Numbered from the stretch's first letter, positions 18,607-28,225 are shown. The stretch: 64,000 nucleotides of DNA from Methanocorpusculum petauri (GCF_026891975.1 NZ_JAPTGB010000009.1:23296-87295); one strand, 5' to 3'. Made by a program: numbers and translations. The notes: generated by a model not told the origin, from the letters alone.

Positions 18607-18908
18607 TGGAAATCGCAGTTATTGGAAACAAGGAGTTCGTTATCGGATTCCAGCTTGCGGGTGTACGCAAAACGTACTCCGCAGAAACTCCGGAAAAACT
18701 GACCGAGACCATCACCCGTGTCTTAAACGACCCTGAAGTTGGCATTCTCGTTCTTCAGAGCGCAGACCTTGAACATATCCCGCGTCGTCTGCAGGTAACC
18801 ATTGAAAACTCCGTCAAACCGACCATTGTAACCATTGGCGGCCAGGAGGCAGGTCTCTCCCTGAGAGAGCGTATTAAGCGTTCGGTGGGTGTTGATTTGT
18901 GGAAGTAA
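18606..18908 (+). CDS. atpF: A-type ATP synthase subunit F (central stalk)
   Basis: The 100-residue Rossmann-like protein begins [20 protein letters not shown], the usual subunit F opening, and ends in the GVDLWK tail. It binds the central stalk near subunit D and modulates rotation. The start codon overlaps the atpC stop, and the gene overlaps the atpA start by 10 bp. Confidence 0.93.
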   Translation: MEIAVIGNKEFVIGFQLAGVRKTYSAETPEKLTETITRVLNDPEVGILVLQSADLEHIPRRLQVTIENSVKPTIVTIGGQEAGLSLRERIKRSVGVDLWK

Positions 18909-20644
18909 GTAATAAACCAGGAATACTCAAACGCATTGCAGGACCTGTGGTCACTGCAGTCGACCTTGACGCCCACATGTACGATGTGGTCAAGGTCGGC
19001 AATGAGGAGCTGATGGGTGAGGTCATTAAGATCGATGGTGATGATATCATCATCCAGGTCTATGAGTCCACCACGGGCATCCGCCCGGGAGAACCCGTCA
19101 TAAACACCGGACTTTCGCTCGCAGTCGAGCTTGGTCCCGGACTGCTGACCAGTATCTACGACGGTATCCAGCGCCCGCTGGAAGTCCTCATCGAAAAGAT
19201 GGGCAACTTCATCGCACGCGGAGTCACCGCACCCGGACTTGACCACGAAAAGAAGTGGGAGTTCAAGCCCGTCGTAAGTGCAGGCGCAACTGTCAAACCC
19301 GGACAGGTCATTGGTGAAGTACAGGAAACCCGCAGTATCCTGCACAAAATCATGATTCCGCCGAACGCAAAAGGCGGCGTTGTCAAAAACATCAAGTCCG
19401 GCAGCTTCACGGTTGACGACATCATCATCGAACTCGATTCCGGGGAAGCGTTCCCCATGATGCAGCGCTGGCCGGTTCGTGTCCCTCGTCCGTACGTGGA
19501 AAAACACACCCCGAACATCCCGCTGCTGACGGGTCAGAGAATTCTCGACGGTCTCTTCCCGATTGCAAAAGGCGGAACCGCAGCAATTCCCGGTCCGTTC
19601 GGTTCCGGAAAGACCGTTACCCAGCAGCAGCTGGCAAAGTGGTCTGACGCAGAAATCGTCGTCTATATCGGATGCGGTGAACGCGGCAATGAAATGACCG
19701 AAGTGCTGACCGAGTTCCCCGAACTCACCGACCCGAAGACCGGAAACTCCCTCATGGAGAGAACCATTCTGATCGCAAACACTTCCAACATGCCGGTGGC
19801 GGCCCGTGAAGCATCCGTGTACACCGGAATCACTCTTGCCGAGTACTTCCGTGATATGGGCTACGACGTTGCACTCATGGCAGACTCCACCTCCCGGTGG
19901 GCAGAAGCAATGCGTGAAATCTGTTCCCGTCTCGAAGAGATGCCCGGTGAAGAAGGATACCCGGCATACCTGTCCTCCAGACTCTCTGAGTTCTATGAGC
20001 GTGCAGGACTTGTCCAGCCGCTCGCCGGCGGCAGCGGTTCTGTCTCCGTTATCGGTGCAGTATCCCCCGCAGGCGGTGACTTCTCCGAACCGGTTACGCA
20101 GAACACCCTTCGTATTGTGAAGGTCTTCTGGGCACTGGATGCAAACCTGTCCCGCAGACGTCACTTCCCGGCAATCAACTGGCTGCAGTCCTACTCCTTA
20201 TACATGGGTCAGCTCAACGACTACTACGACGAGAAGGTCTCGCCGGAGTGGAACAAACTGCGCAGCTGGTTCATGGAAGTCCTGCAGAAGGAAGCCGAAC
20301 TTCAGGAGATCGTCCAGCTCGTCGGTTCCGATGCACTGCCGGAAGCCGAGCAGATCACCATCGAAGTTGCACGTATGATCCGTGAACTGTTCCTGCAGCA
20401 GAACGGTTTCGACCCGGTCGATACCTACTGCAGTCTCGAAAAACAGCTTGATATGTTCAAGATGATCAAAGCCTATGCAGACCTCGCCTACGCCGCACAG
20501 GCAGCGGGAGTTCCGCCGGCACAGATCCTTGCCGTCAAAGCAAAGAACGAGATGCCGCAGATCAAGTTCACCAAGGAGTACAAACCTGTCCTTGACAAGA
20601 TCTACTCTGAGATGGACGCTGAATTCAAAGCACTGAGGGCATAA
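18899..20644 (+). CDS. atpA: A-type ATP synthase catalytic subunit A
   Basis: The 581-residue protein carries the catalytic P-loop GPFGSGKT (residues 232-239), the extra non-homologous region typical of A/V-type A subunits (about 115-200) and the catalytic segment [12 protein letters not shown]. Translation starts at GTG 18899 within the atpF 3' end. It makes or uses ATP at the interface with subunit B. No intein interrupts the P-loop. Confidence 0.97.
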   Translation: MEVSNKPGILKRIAGPVVTAVDLDAHMYDVVKVGNEELMGEVIKIDGDDIIIQVYESTTGIRPGEPVINTGLSLAVELGPGLLTSIYDGIQRPLEVLIEKMGNFIARGVTAPGLDHEKKWEFKPVVSAGATVKPGQVIGEVQETRSILHKIMIPPNAKGGVVKNIKSGSFTVDDIIIELDSGEAFPMMQRWPVRVPRPYVEKHTPNIPLLTGQRILDGLFPIAKGGTAAIPGPFGSGKTVTQQQLAKWSDAEIVVYIGCGERGNEMTEVLTEFPELTDPKTGNSLMERTILIANTSNMPVAAREASVYTGITLAEYFRDMGYDVALMADSTSRWAEAMREICSRLEEMPGEEGYPAYLSSRLSEFYERAGLVQPLAGGSGSVSVIGAVSPAGGDFSEPVTQNTLRIVKVFWALDANLSRRRHFPAINWLQSYSLYMGQLNDYYDEKVSPEWNKLRSWFMEVLQKEAELQEIVQLVGSDALPEAEQITIEVARMIRELFLQQNGFDPVDTYCSLEKQLDMFKMIKAYADLAYAAQAAGVPPAQILAVKAKNEMPQIKFTKEYKPVLDKIYSEMDAEFKALRA

Positions 20645-20646
20645 CC

Positions 20647-22023
20647 ATGAAAGAATATAAGACAGTCTCCAAAGTTGCCGGCCCGCTGCTCTTCGTCGAG
20701 AAGACCGAACCGGTGAGCTACGAAGAGCAGGTCAGTCTTGTTCTGCCCGACGGAACACTCAAGCGCGGACAGGTCCTCGATACCTCTGAGGATCTCGTTG
20801 TCGTTCAGTGTTTCGAGACCACCACTGGTCTTGGCCGTGACACCGGTGTCCGTTTCCTTGGTGAAACGTTCAAGATGCCGGTCTCAAAGACCATGCTCGG
20901 ACGTATCCTCTCCGGAGGAGGAAAACCGATCGACGGCGGTCCGGATATCGTTCCCGACAAGCGTCTTGACATCAACGGTGCTGCAATCAATCCGTATGCC
21001 CGCGGTTCTCCGCGTGATTTCATCCAGACCGGTATCTCCACCATCGACGGAACCAACACGCTCGTCCGTGGTCAGAAGCTGCCGATCTTCTCCTCCGCAG
21101 GTCTTCCGCACAACGAGATTGCACTGCAGATCGCCCGTCAGGCAAAAGTGCCGGGATCCACCGAAGAGTTCGCGGTAGTATTCGCTGCAATGGGTATCAC
21201 CCGGGAAGAAGCAAACTACTTCATGGCGGACTTCGAGAGAACCGGTGCACTTGAGCGTGCAGTTGTGTTCCTCAACCTTGCAGATGATCCGGCTGTGGAG
21301 CGTACGGTTACCCCGCGTCTCGCACTGACCACTGCAGAGTATCTCGCATACGAACTCGGTTACCACGTGCTGGTTATCTTAACCGATATGACCAACTACT
21401 GTGAAGCACTTCGTCAGATCGGCGCTGCCCGTGAGGAAGTGCCCGGTCGTCGCGGTTATCCGGGATACATGTACACCGATCTCGCTTCGATCTACGAGCG
21501 TGCCGGTATCATCAAGGGTCTGAAGGGATCTGTTACCCAGATTCCGATTCTGACCATGCCCGGTGACGATATCACCCACCCGATTCCGGATCTTACCGGA
21601 TACATTACCGAAGGTCAGATTGTTATTTCGCCGGAACTGCACCGTAAGGGTATCTATCCGCCAATCAATGTGCTGCCGTCTCTGTCCCGTCTGATGAACC
21701 TCGGTATCGGAAAAGGTCTGACCCGTGAGGATCACAAGAAGGTCTCCGATATGATGTACTCCGGGTACGCCGAAGGTGTGGACCTCCGCGGTCTTGTCGC
21801 CATCGTTGGAAAGGATGCACTTTCCGAGCGTGACCAGAAGTTCCTTGAGTTCGCCGATGATTTCGAGGACAGATTCGTCCGTCAGGGTGCAGATGAGGAT
21901 CGTACGATTGCGCAGACGCTTGATATCGGCTGGAACATGTTTGTTCAGCTGCCGGAGAGCGAGCTGGAGAAGCGTATCGACCGTGACCTGATCAAGACCT
22001 ACCACCCGAATTACCGGAAGTGA
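20647..22023 (+). CDS. atpB: A-type ATP synthase regulatory subunit B
   Basis: The 458-residue protein is the non-catalytic nucleotide-binding subunit; its P-loop region is replaced by [10 protein letters not shown], as normal for B. The arginine-containing segment near [17 protein letters not shown] contributes to the catalytic site on subunit A. It follows atpA after 2 bp. Confidence 0.97.
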   Translation: MKEYKTVSKVAGPLLFVEKTEPVSYEEQVSLVLPDGTLKRGQVLDTSEDLVVVQCFETTTGLGRDTGVRFLGETFKMPVSKTMLGRILSGGGKPIDGGPDIVPDKRLDINGAAINPYARGSPRDFIQTGISTIDGTNTLVRGQKLPIFSSAGLPHNEIALQIARQAKVPGSTEEFAVVFAAMGITREEANYFMADFERTGALERAVVFLNLADDPAVERTVTPRLALTTAEYLAYELGYHVLVILTDMTNYCEALRQIGAAREEVPGRRGYPGYMYTDLASIYERAGIIKGLKGSVTQIPILTMPGDDITHPIPDLTGYITEGQIVISPELHRKGIYPPINVLPSLSRLMNLGIGKGLTREDHKKVSDMMYSGYAEGVDLRGLVAIVGKDALSERDQKFLEFADDFEDRFVRQGADEDRTIAQTLDIGWNMFVQLPESELEKRIDRDLIKTYHPNYRK

Positions 22024-22029
22024 TTTGCC

Positions 22030-22656
22030 ATGGCGCTGAATGTGAAGCCGACCCGATCTGAACTGATCAACCTGAAAAAGCGGATCAAGTTATCGGAGCG
22101 GGGCTATAAGCTTCTGAAAATGAAGCGCGATGGACTTATCCTTGAGTTCTTCAAGGTGCTTGCGGAGGCAAAGGATCTCCGCAATGATCTTGCTGTCAAG
22201 TACGCCCGTGCACAGGAAATGATTGCAATCGCAGAAACTGTGGAGGGAAGTATCGGAGTGAAGGCTGCGGCATTCTCGGCATCCGAGAGTCCGCAGATCG
22301 ATCTCAAGAGCAAGAACATCATGGGTGTTGTTGTGCCGAAGATCGAGGCAAGGAGTGTCAAAAAGACGCTGACCGATCGCGGATACGGTGTTCTCGGAAC
22401 ATCGTCTGCGATCGATGAGGCGGCTGAGGCATTTGAGGATTTAGTGGAGACGATTATTCTCTCCGCTGAACTTGAGACGACGATGAAGCGTCTCCTTGAC
22501 GAGATTGAAGGAACCAAACGCCGGGTGAATGCACTGGAGTTCAAGGTGATTCCGGAGCTGATCGAGGCACGGAACTTTATCAAGATGCGTCTCGATGAGA
22601 TGGAACGCGAAGAGCTGTTCCGTATGAAGAGAGTGAAGGGTAAATCGGAAAAATAA
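22030..22656 (+). CDS. atpD: A-type ATP synthase subunit D (central stalk)
   Basis: The 208-residue protein is a long helical hairpin: the N-terminal helix (PTRSELINLKKRIKLSERG) and the C-terminal helix (KRRVNALEFKVIPELIEA) form the rotating axle, the counterpart of F-type gamma. It ends the operon and is followed by two T runs. No separate ahaG gene is present after it. Confidence 0.95.
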   Translation: MALNVKPTRSELINLKKRIKLSERGYKLLKMKRDGLILEFFKVLAEAKDLRNDLAVKYARAQEMIAIAETVEGSIGVKAAAFSASESPQIDLKSKNIMGVVVPKIEARSVKKTLTDRGYGVLGTSSAIDEAAEAFEDLVETIILSAELETTMKRLLDEIEGTKRRVNALEFKVIPELIEARNFIKMRLDEMEREELFRMKRVKGKSEK

Positions 22657-22688
22657 TTTTTTTTATTTTTTCGTGAATCTTTTTTTTT
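22657..22688 (+). terminator. T-rich terminator after the ATP synthase operon
   Basis: Three T runs of 6-9 bases follow directly after the atpD stop, the form of archaeal intrinsic terminators. The repeat island begins about 45 bp further on. Confidence 0.55.
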
Positions 22689-22733
22689 GAAAGAGATGTT
22701 CGGCGGAGTGTACATTTTGTGATTCTTTGTTTG

Positions 22734-22881
22734 TGGTCTTGCTTGGTGTAACCACGGAAAACACAGACCCCACGGAATTCCACGGAAAAAAACACAGAAT
22801 ACCGCTGCGCTTACGGAACAACACGGAAAGAATAAGGAAGCGGGAAACACCTGTGGAAATGTTTTCGGGAATCTTTCGCGG
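22734..22881 (+). repeat. Repeat copy A of the GxxExxY island (direct orientation)
   Basis: The unit starts TGGTCTTGCTTGGTGTAACC and continues with the phrases CACGGAAAACACAGA, ATTCCACGGAAAA, ACAGAATACCGC, CGCTTACGGAACAACACGGAAAG and AATAAGGAAGCGGGAAACAC, ending TTTTCGGGAATCTTTCGCGG. Copies B and C follow in tandem; copies D and E are inverted on the far side of the GxxExxY gene. Confidence 0.85.
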
Positions 22882-22998
22882 TGGTCTTGCTTGGTGTAAC
22901 CACAGAAAACACAGAATACCGCTTCGCTTACGGAACAACACGAAAAGAATAAGGAAGCGGGAAACACGTGTGGAAATGTTTTCGGGAGGCTTTCGCGG
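22882..22998 (+). repeat. Repeat copy B (direct orientation, internally deleted)
   Basis: Copy B repeats copy A but lacks about 30 bp around the CCACGGAATTCCACGG segment, going straight from AAAACACAGA to ATACCGC. It keeps the tail GTGTGGAAATGTTTTCGGG and TTTCGCGG. The deletion lies between two short CACAGA repeats, so slippage is a simple explanation. Confidence 0.85.
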
Positions 22999-23141
22999 TG
23001 GTCTCGTTTGGTGTAACCACGGAAAACACAGACCACACAGAATTCCACGGAAAAAACACAGAATACCGCTACGCTTACGGAACAACACGGAAAGCCTAAG
23101 GAAGAAGGAAGCATCCTTAGGAATTTGATTGAGAGAGCTCT
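22999..23141 (+). repeat. Repeat copy C (direct orientation) with extended arm
   Basis: Copy C ends differently from A and B, in GGAAAGCCTAAGGAAGAAGGAAGCA followed by TTGATTGAGAGAGCTCT. That end matches the inverted copy E and its inner flank, so C and E are the true arms of an inverted repeat of about 142 bp that encloses the gene. Confidence 0.85.
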
Positions 23142-23190
23142 GACAAAAATCTCACGCAAAGTCTAAGATACTGAGAGACAATATGAGCAC

Positions 23191-23571
23191 ATGGAAAAAT
23201 CATTATTGTTTGAAGCTGAATCGTACGATATTCGCGGTGCGATATTTGATGTATATCGTGAAATGGGGCCGGGTCTTCTGGAGGCTGTGTATCAGGAATG
23301 TCTCGAAAATGAATTTATTCGGCGAAAAATTCCATTTGAGGCACAGCCCAGGCTCCATCTCAACTATAAAGGGATAAAACTCCGGCAGACATACAAACCG
23401 GACTTTCTCTGTTATGGTAAAATTCTTGTCGAGATAAAATCAGTCGAAGAACTTGGGAAAATACACAGATCCCAACTGCATAATTATCTGAAAATTACCG
23501 GATTCCGACTTGGATTTTTAGTGAACTTCAATCATGATCCTGGGGCCGATGTGGTACGGATCATTCTCTAA
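23191..23571 (+). CDS. GxxExxY family protein, PD-(D/E)XK nuclease fold
   Basis: The 126-residue protein carries the family motif exactly: GLLEAVY at residues 28-34. The nuclease-type residues are also in place: E36 after the motif, D71 in KPDF, and E81-I-K83 (EIK), giving a complete PD-(D/E)XK signature (PDDEXK_3-like). The length is the family's normal size, so the gene looks intact. Its biochemical role is not established to my knowledge. It lies between three direct and two inverted copies of a long repeat, beyond the end of the ATP synthase operon and unrelated to its neighbours, which suggests a self-contained element. No transposase or reverse transcriptase is present. Confidence 0.85.
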   Translation: MEKSLLFEAESYDIRGAIFDVYREMGPGLLEAVYQECLENEFIRRKIPFEAQPRLHLNYKGIKLRQTYKPDFLCYGKILVEIKSVEELGKIHRSQLHNYLKITGFRLGFLVNFNHDPGADVVRIIL

Positions 23572-23595
23572 GAGCGTCACATCACAAAAACGACT

Positions 23596-23703
23596 ACTTC
23601 CTTAGGCTTTCCGTGTTGTTCCGTAAGCGAAGCGGTATTCTGTGTTTTTTTCCGTGGAATTCCGTGTGGTCTGTGTTTTCCGTGGTTGCTCCAAGCAAGA
23701 CCA
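23596..23703 (-). repeat. Repeat copy D (inverted orientation)
   Basis: Read on the minus strand this is the same unit as copy C: TGGTCTTGCTTGGAGCAACC, CACGGAAAACACAGACCACA, ACAGAATACCGCTTCG, then GGAACAACACGGAAAGCC. It starts only 25 bp after the GxxExxY stop codon, so the 3' untranslated region is itself repeat. Confidence 0.85.
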
Positions 23704-23730
23704 CCGATACAGAGGAACGAAAATGGAGAG

Positions 23731-23872
23731 AGAGTTCTCTCAATCAAGCTCCTACAATGCTTCCTTCTTCCTTAGGCTTTCCGTGTTGTTCCGTAAGCGA
23801 AGCGGTATTCTGTGTTTTTTCCGTGGAATTCCGTGTGGTCTGTGTTTTCCGTGGTTACACCAAGCAAGACCA
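23731..23872 (-). repeat. Repeat copy E (inverted orientation) with extended arm
   Basis: On the minus strand this copy runs from TGGTCTTGCTTGGTGTAACC to GAAGGAAGCATTGTAGGAGC and TTGATTGAGAGA, matching copy C over about 142 bp with few mismatches. The RNA of the whole unit could fold C against E, with the gene and copy D in the loop. Confidence 0.85.
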
Positions 23873-23990
23873 CAAACAAAAAAGAACGAAAACGGAAATC
23901 TCCCGCCGGACTTTTGTAAAAACATCATCTCTGATCTTCAGCATTCCCGGTTTACCGGTATGTTAGGGGCAGGGAATTAGAGTATTTCCC

Positions 23991-24740
23991 TCACATCACA
24001 ATCCCGCCGTCCACGGAAACAATCGCCCCGGTTGTAAACGAAGCATCATCGGAGGCGAGATACACATACGCTCCGGCAAGTTCCTTCGGGTCTGCCATTC
24101 TGCCGAGCGGTGTAATCGCTTTCATCGCCGCCATCATCGCATCAGTCACGGACTCTGCGACCATATCTGTTCCGACCACACCCGGTGCAACCGCGTTTAC
24201 CCGGATACCGAACTGTCCGAGTTCCTTGGCACAGGATTTCGTCAGACCGTTTACGCCGAACTTCGACGCCGCATAGGCGGTCTGGTTTTTCCCGCCGTAG
24301 GTTCCGACCATTGAACTCGTGTTGATGATACTTCCGCTCTTCTGCGCAATCATCACGCTTGCAACTTCCCGCGTACAGAGAAACGGTCCGACGAGGTTGA
24401 TGTTCAGCATGCCGGTAAAGTCCTCATCGCTCATCTCGGTGATCGGTTTTGCCGCGGTGATTCCTGCGTTGTTTACGAGGATGTCAATGCGTCCCCATTT
24501 TTTCATTACCGCATCGGTCATTGCTTTTACCGAGATGCTGTCTGCGACATTCACACCGAGCGGGAGAATTTCTGCGTCAGGATACGCCGCGTGCAGTTTT
24601 TCGGAGGCTTTTTCCGCGGATGTAAGTCTGCTTCCGCAGACCGCAACCTGTGCTCCTTCACGGATGAATGCTTCCGCAATTGCGTAACCGATTCCGCGTG
24701 ATCCTCCGGTAATGATTGCAGTTTTTCCTTTCAGTTTCAT
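23991..24740 (-). CDS. SDR-family oxidoreductase, FabG-like
   Basis: The 249-residue protein is a classical short-chain dehydrogenase/reductase. It has the cofactor motif TGGSRGIG (residues 11-18), NNAG at 90-93, serine 142/143 and the catalytic YAASK with Y156 and K160. It resembles 3-oxoacyl-[ACP] reductase, but archaea lack the bacterial fatty acid pathway, so the substrate is unknown. Residue R40-like charge after the second strand (CGSR) suggests NADP preference. It is monocistronic. Confidence 0.85.
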   Translation of the reverse strand: MKLKGKTAIITGGSRGIGYAIAEAFIREGAQVAVCGSRLTSAEKASEKLHAAYPDAEILPLGVNVADSISVKAMTDAVMKKWGRIDILVNNAGITAAKPITEMSDEDFTGMLNINLVGPFLCTREVASVMIAQKSGSIINTSSMVGTYGGKNQTAYAASKFGVNGLTKSCAKELGQFGIRVNAVAPGVVGTDMVAESVTDAMMAAMKAITPLGRMADPKELAGAYVYLASDDASFTTGAIVSVDGGIVM

Positions 24741-24829
24741 GAATTGTCATCTCTGTTCGATGATTAGCTTACTGCTTCCTTTGCATAAATGGTTGTTCTT
24801 TGCGGCATTGGTGGCGGATGCTGCACCGG

Positions 24830-25258
24830 TTATTTTTCCGCGAGTGTGTAGCTGGCATCAATTTGCTGGTAAATTTCGTCGATGGGGATCGATCCGTTCA
24901 GACAAATGGTGTACCAGTGGTTTTTATTCATATGGTAGCCGGGGAAGTAGCGCTGATGGTCCACGATAAATCCAATGTCGTCGGGTTGTATCCGCAGGTC
25001 AAGTATCTCAATGGGTTCGTCCGAGTCAAGTCCCAGTTTGCGTCCGGGTATGACAAGAAGTGCGGCATACCATTTTTTTGTGTCTTTTCTCCGGAAGATT
25101 GCGTTTTTGGGAAACCGCTGCCAGAGGAATTCCAGTTCATCCTGATAGGTTTCCCGTACATACCGGATTACGTTCCGGGCGTCTTCACTGGTGAACACAT
25201 TCTGTTCTGTTTGCAGTTCGGACGGACATGGTTCTCCCGTGGTCTGGTTTGTGTCCAT
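24830..25258 (-). CDS. MmcQ/YjbR family protein
   Basis: The 142-residue protein matches the MmcQ/YjbR family (CyaY-like fold): WYAALLVIPGRKLGLDSDEPIEILDLRI, then DIGFIVDHQRYFPGYHMNKNHWYTI and a final helical segment. An N-terminal extension of about 25 residues is low in complexity. Members are small alpha/beta proteins sometimes called DNA-binding, but without firm function. It is separated from the SDR gene by 89 bp. Confidence 0.75.
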   Translation of the reverse strand: MDTNQTTGEPCPSELQTEQNVFTSEDARNVIRYVRETYQDELEFLWQRFPKNAIFRRKDTKKWYAALLVIPGRKLGLDSDEPIEILDLRIQPDDIGFIVDHQRYFPGYHMNKNHWYTICLNGSIPIDEIYQQIDASYTLAEK

Positions 25259-25432
25259 AATTTTTCCTGTCAGAGTATTTTGCAGTAAATCTGTTTATAG
25301 GTGCTGTCCCCGCAGCTGGTCCTGTTTACTTTGCGCCATTTCTCCGATGGGTTTAATACTGTCATAACGAAACGTTGTAACTACGAGTGATCGCTGTTCT
25401 ATGATAATTGTGAGAGAGAGGTGTCAGGCTCT

Positions 25433-26656
25433 ATGAAATTTGGTACGCTTGCTGATGTGGAAACCCGCGGAAAAACTGTTCTTGTTCGTGTGGATCTGAA
25501 CTCGCCGATCGATCCGTCAACCAGTACTATTCTGGATGATAAACGGTTCCGTGAACACGTTCCGACCATTCAGGCGCTGGAGGAGGCAAAGGTCGTAGTG
25601 CTTGCCCATCAGAGTCGTCCGGGAAAGAAGGATTTTACGACACTGGAAGCCCATGCCGACCGGCTGGAGCGCCTTCTCGGTATGCCGGTTACGTATGTGG
25701 ATGATATTTTTGGCCGGTGCGCGAAGGATGCGGTGCGTAAATCGCATCCGGGCGATGTTATTCTTCTGGAGAATGTCCGGTTCAGTGCTGAGGAGAATCT
25801 CACTCTGAAGCCGGAGGATGCAAAGAATACGCATCTGGTCAGAAAGCTTGCGTCGATGGCGGATATTTTTGTGAATGATGCGTTTGGGACTGCGCATCGT
25901 TCACAGCCGACGATCACGGGCCTGCCGTTTGCGATGCGTACGGTTGCCGGTCTTCTGATGGAAAAAGAGGTGAATAATCTCTCCCGTGTGTTTACGTCCG
26001 CACCAAAGCCGGTGACGTTTGTTCTGGGGGGTACGAAGGTGGATGATTCTATTGCGGTGGCGGGCCATGTTCTGGCGAACGGTACGGCAGACCGGGTTGC
26101 GATCATCGGGGTTGTGGCAAATGTGTTTTATCTTGCGAAAGGGATCGATATCGGTGCGCCGTCCGCGAATCTGATTAAAACTCTCGGGTACGAGGGTGAG
26201 ATTGCGAATGCACGGGCGATTCTTGATGCGTATCCGGACAAGGTTATTCTGCCGGAGTATGTGGCAGTCAAAGAGAATGATGAGCGTCGTGAGTATGGTG
26301 TCGGTGCATCCCCTGCTGACTGTCCGATCCTTGATATGGGGTCTGAGTCTATTGGAATTTTTTCCGCGCTTCTTCGCGAGTCGGGGACGGTTGTTTTTAA
26401 CGGCCCGGCAGGGATGTTTGAGGAGCGGGATTTTGCGACGGGGACGTATGAGCTGCTGCATGCGGCAGCCAAGGCGGAGTTTTCTGTCTGCGGCGGGGGG
26501 CATACGGCGGCGGTTATTGAGCAGCTCGGTCTTGAGCCGATGTACTCACATCTGTCTACGGGCGGGGGTGCGTGTATTGAGTTTCTGACCGGGAAGAAGC
26601 TTCCTGCTCTTGATGCGCTGGAGAAGTCCTGGGAGTTGTTCGGCGGCCGTGCCTGA
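25433..26656 (+). CDS. pgk: Phosphoglycerate kinase
   Basis: The 407-residue protein has the canonical opening KTVLVRVDLNSPI with the substrate-binding basic cluster around HQSRPGKKDF and the nucleotide-binding C-terminal domain (GGGHTAAVIEQLG, then STGGGACIEFL). It interconverts 1,3-bisphosphoglycerate and 3-phosphoglycerate, used mainly for gluconeogenesis in a hydrogenotrophic methanogen. I choose ATG 25433; an in-frame GTG lies 12 bp upstream. Promoter elements around 25363-25390 are AT-rich. Confidence 0.95.
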   Translation: MKFGTLADVETRGKTVLVRVDLNSPIDPSTSTILDDKRFREHVPTIQALEEAKVVVLAHQSRPGKKDFTTLEAHADRLERLLGMPVTYVDDIFGRCAKDAVRKSHPGDVILLENVRFSAEENLTLKPEDAKNTHLVRKLASMADIFVNDAFGTAHRSQPTITGLPFAMRTVAGLLMEKEVNNLSRVFTSAPKPVTFVLGGTKVDDSIAVAGHVLANGTADRVAIIGVVANVFYLAKGIDIGAPSANLIKTLGYEGEIANARAILDAYPDKVILPEYVAVKENDERREYGVGASPADCPILDMGSESIGIFSALLRESGTVVFNGPAGMFEERDFATGTYELLHAAAKAEFSVCGGGHTAAVIEQLGLEPMYSHLSTGGGACIEFLTGKKLPALDALEKSWELFGGRA

Positions 26657-27017
26657 TTCGTCTGCCGTTTTTTTCTATTTTTTTAATCTGTGAAGTTTTT
26701 CAGAATCCGTTTTTTTTGATACAGTACCACGCCGCGTACCGGGGATATCCGTACTTCTTTACCGGGGAACCGCAGGTAATTCAGCTGTGGGAAATACCGG
26801 CTGGATGAAATATGCGGTTTCTGTCCTTATCACCGGGGGGATACGGATATGGTTTTGCGGGAGGGTGAGAAAAATACTGGTGGAAAAATGATGTTTTCTT
26901 CTTTTCTCTGATTTTTTGTACGGATATCTCAGAGTATTCTTTACAAATTCGGGAAAAATCCTGATTTTTTCAAATTCAACCAACAATTATATTAGGAATC
27001 TGCAACGATTATTTAGT
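26657..27017. promoter_or_regulatory. Intergenic region with repeated 9-mer and TATA box
   Basis: This 361-bp gap holds T-rich terminator sequence after pgk, three copies of one 9-mer (ATATCCGTA at 26745-26753, its complement TACGGATAT at 26842-26850 and 26919-26927) and a TATA-like AATTATATTA at 26985-26994. The TATA box is about 25-30 bp from the ATG at 27018, so the following transcript is probably leaderless. I see no gene here. Confidence 0.4.
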
Positions 27018-27323
27018 ATGGATACAAAAGAAGTCAGACATGTTGACGTCTGGTCTGCTGCGAAACTTTCCGCTGCGATCTATCTCGTTTTCGCTGTTAT
27101 CTATGGAATTATTGCGATGATTATTGCAGTCTTTGGTATGGCTGCAATTCCTGGAACATCTGCTGTTGTAACTCTCGGCGGCGGCATTGTTGCTGTGCTT
27201 ATTTCTGTTGTCATTGTTGCGGTTCTCGGTATGATCATCGGTTTTATTTTCGGAGCAATTGCCGCGTTCATCTACAATCTTGCCGCGGGTGTTTTCGGCG
27301 GTCTCAAAATCGATCTGGAGTAA
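27018..27323 (+). CDS. Small integral membrane protein, DUF3566-like
   Basis: The 101-residue protein starts MDTKEVRHVDVWSAAKLSA and has two long hydrophobic stretches (about 20-43 and 48-75) plus a glycine/alanine-rich final helix. The order of charged N-terminus, VWSAAKLSAAIYL, then two helices resembles the transmembrane DUF3566 family that I know mainly from actinobacteria and some archaea. The assignment is tentative. It is monocistronic and probably leaderless. Confidence 0.55.
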   Translation: MDTKEVRHVDVWSAAKLSAAIYLVFAVIYGIIAMIIAVFGMAAIPGTSAVVTLGGGIVAVLISVVIVAVLGMIIGFIFGAIAAFIYNLAAGVFGGLKIDLE

Positions 27324-27376
27324 AGCGGTCTGTAATGGTGTCCGGTGAGAGATCCGGATAAAAGAGACTATTTTTT

Positions 27377-28225
27377 TTAGGAGTCCCGTGGTGTTGTTCT
27401 GGTAGTCTGGGTGTTTGTCAGCCGGGTGTAGATCTTTTCGGCTTCCGGGGAGAGTGCGTACAGGTGGCCGTCCATCTGTTTCTGGATGGTGAGGATACGG
27501 GTGTCGAGGTTGATGAGGTGCCAGGAGATGGTGTCCGGGGATTTGTGCAGTTCGCTTGCGATCCGGTAGCGGGTGATCTGCGGGTACTGATGCAGGATAC
27601 TGAGGATTTCCTGATGCGGGGGGTTTTGGAGTGCACGCTGGACTGCGGTGATCAGGGCGTCTTTGTCGGTATCTTTGGGATAATATGTGACGCTGTTGTG
27701 TATTTTAACGGCAGTCAGATTTTTCTTCAGTTCCAGCCGGTGAAGGTGGTATGCCACGGTTCCGCGGGATTTTCCGATGCCGGCGACTATCTGCTGATGG
27801 CGGCTTCCGGGGTGTTCGTCAAGGTACTGGAGAATTTTTGCGGCGGTTGATTCGGGATCGGGGTCCGGAGTGTTTCTCCGGCTGAAGATGACGAAGAAGC
27901 AGAGACCAAGGAGAGAACTTGCAATCGGAAAGATTGTCGTTCCGACAAATTCTCCATATGGTGTCTCGTCAAAAAAATGACCGATATGTATGAACATGAG
28001 GTCTTTCCAATAGACCAGATTCAACCATCCGGTAATCTCGTGTATCTCTGTCCCGTCATAAATTGGGACGATGTCATAGTCCGCGGGCATAATTTCGTAT
28101 TCCCCAAATGAATAGGAATCACTCGGAGGGTGAACTGCACTTACGATTCCTGTCCCATAAAGAAGTACAACTATGCACAATATCAGTAGTCGTACCTTTT
28201 TTGAGATTGGGAAATTATACCACAT
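27377..28225 (-). CDS. Membrane-bound winged-helix transcription regulator
   Basis: The 282-residue protein has an N-terminal transmembrane segment (about 10-30), an outside domain (31-90) and a second transmembrane helix (about 95-114, SLLGLCFFVIF). Two winged-helix domains follow in the cytoplasm: ILQYLDEHPGSRHQQIVAGIG with GTVAYHLHRLE, then ILSILHQYPQITRYRIASEL with DTISWHLINLD. Such tandem membrane wHTH proteins are frequent in Methanomicrobiales. Its start overlaps the end of the secreted protein gene upstream by 11 bp, so the two are coupled. It could act as a one-component sensor with the secreted protein as partner. Confidence 0.8.
   Translation of the reverse strand: MWYNFPISKKVRLLILCIVVLLYGTGIVSAVHPPSDSYSFGEYEIMPADYDIVPIYDGTEIHEITGWLNLVYWKDLMFIHIGHFFDETPYGEFVGTTIFPIASSLLGLCFFVIFSRRNTPDPDPESTAAKILQYLDEHPGSRHQQIVAGIGKSRGTVAYHLHRLELKKNLTAVKIHNSVTYYPKDTDKDALITAVQRALQNPPHQEILSILHQYPQITRYRIASELHKSPDTISWHLINLDTRILTIQKQMDGHLYALSPEAEKIYTRLTNTQTTRTTPRDS

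Noticed and set aside
18755..20164. Long minus-strand ORF (469 codons) opposite atpA
   Set aside because: It lies fully antisense to atpF/atpA, has odd amino acid composition and no motif; it arises from codon bias of the real gene.
22104..23159. Minus-strand ORF of 351 codons across atpD and the repeat island
   Set aside because: Its C-terminal part is antisense to atpD and its N-terminal part is translated repeat (the same FCVFS/CCSVS phrases recur); not a gene.
22734..23872. Insertion sequence as explanation of the repeats
   Set aside because: No transposase, and no target-site duplication that I can see at the outer ends.
23613..23980. Two plus-strand ORFs over repeat copies D and E
   Set aside because: They are the repeats read in frame (VFSVEFR recurring); no start signal.
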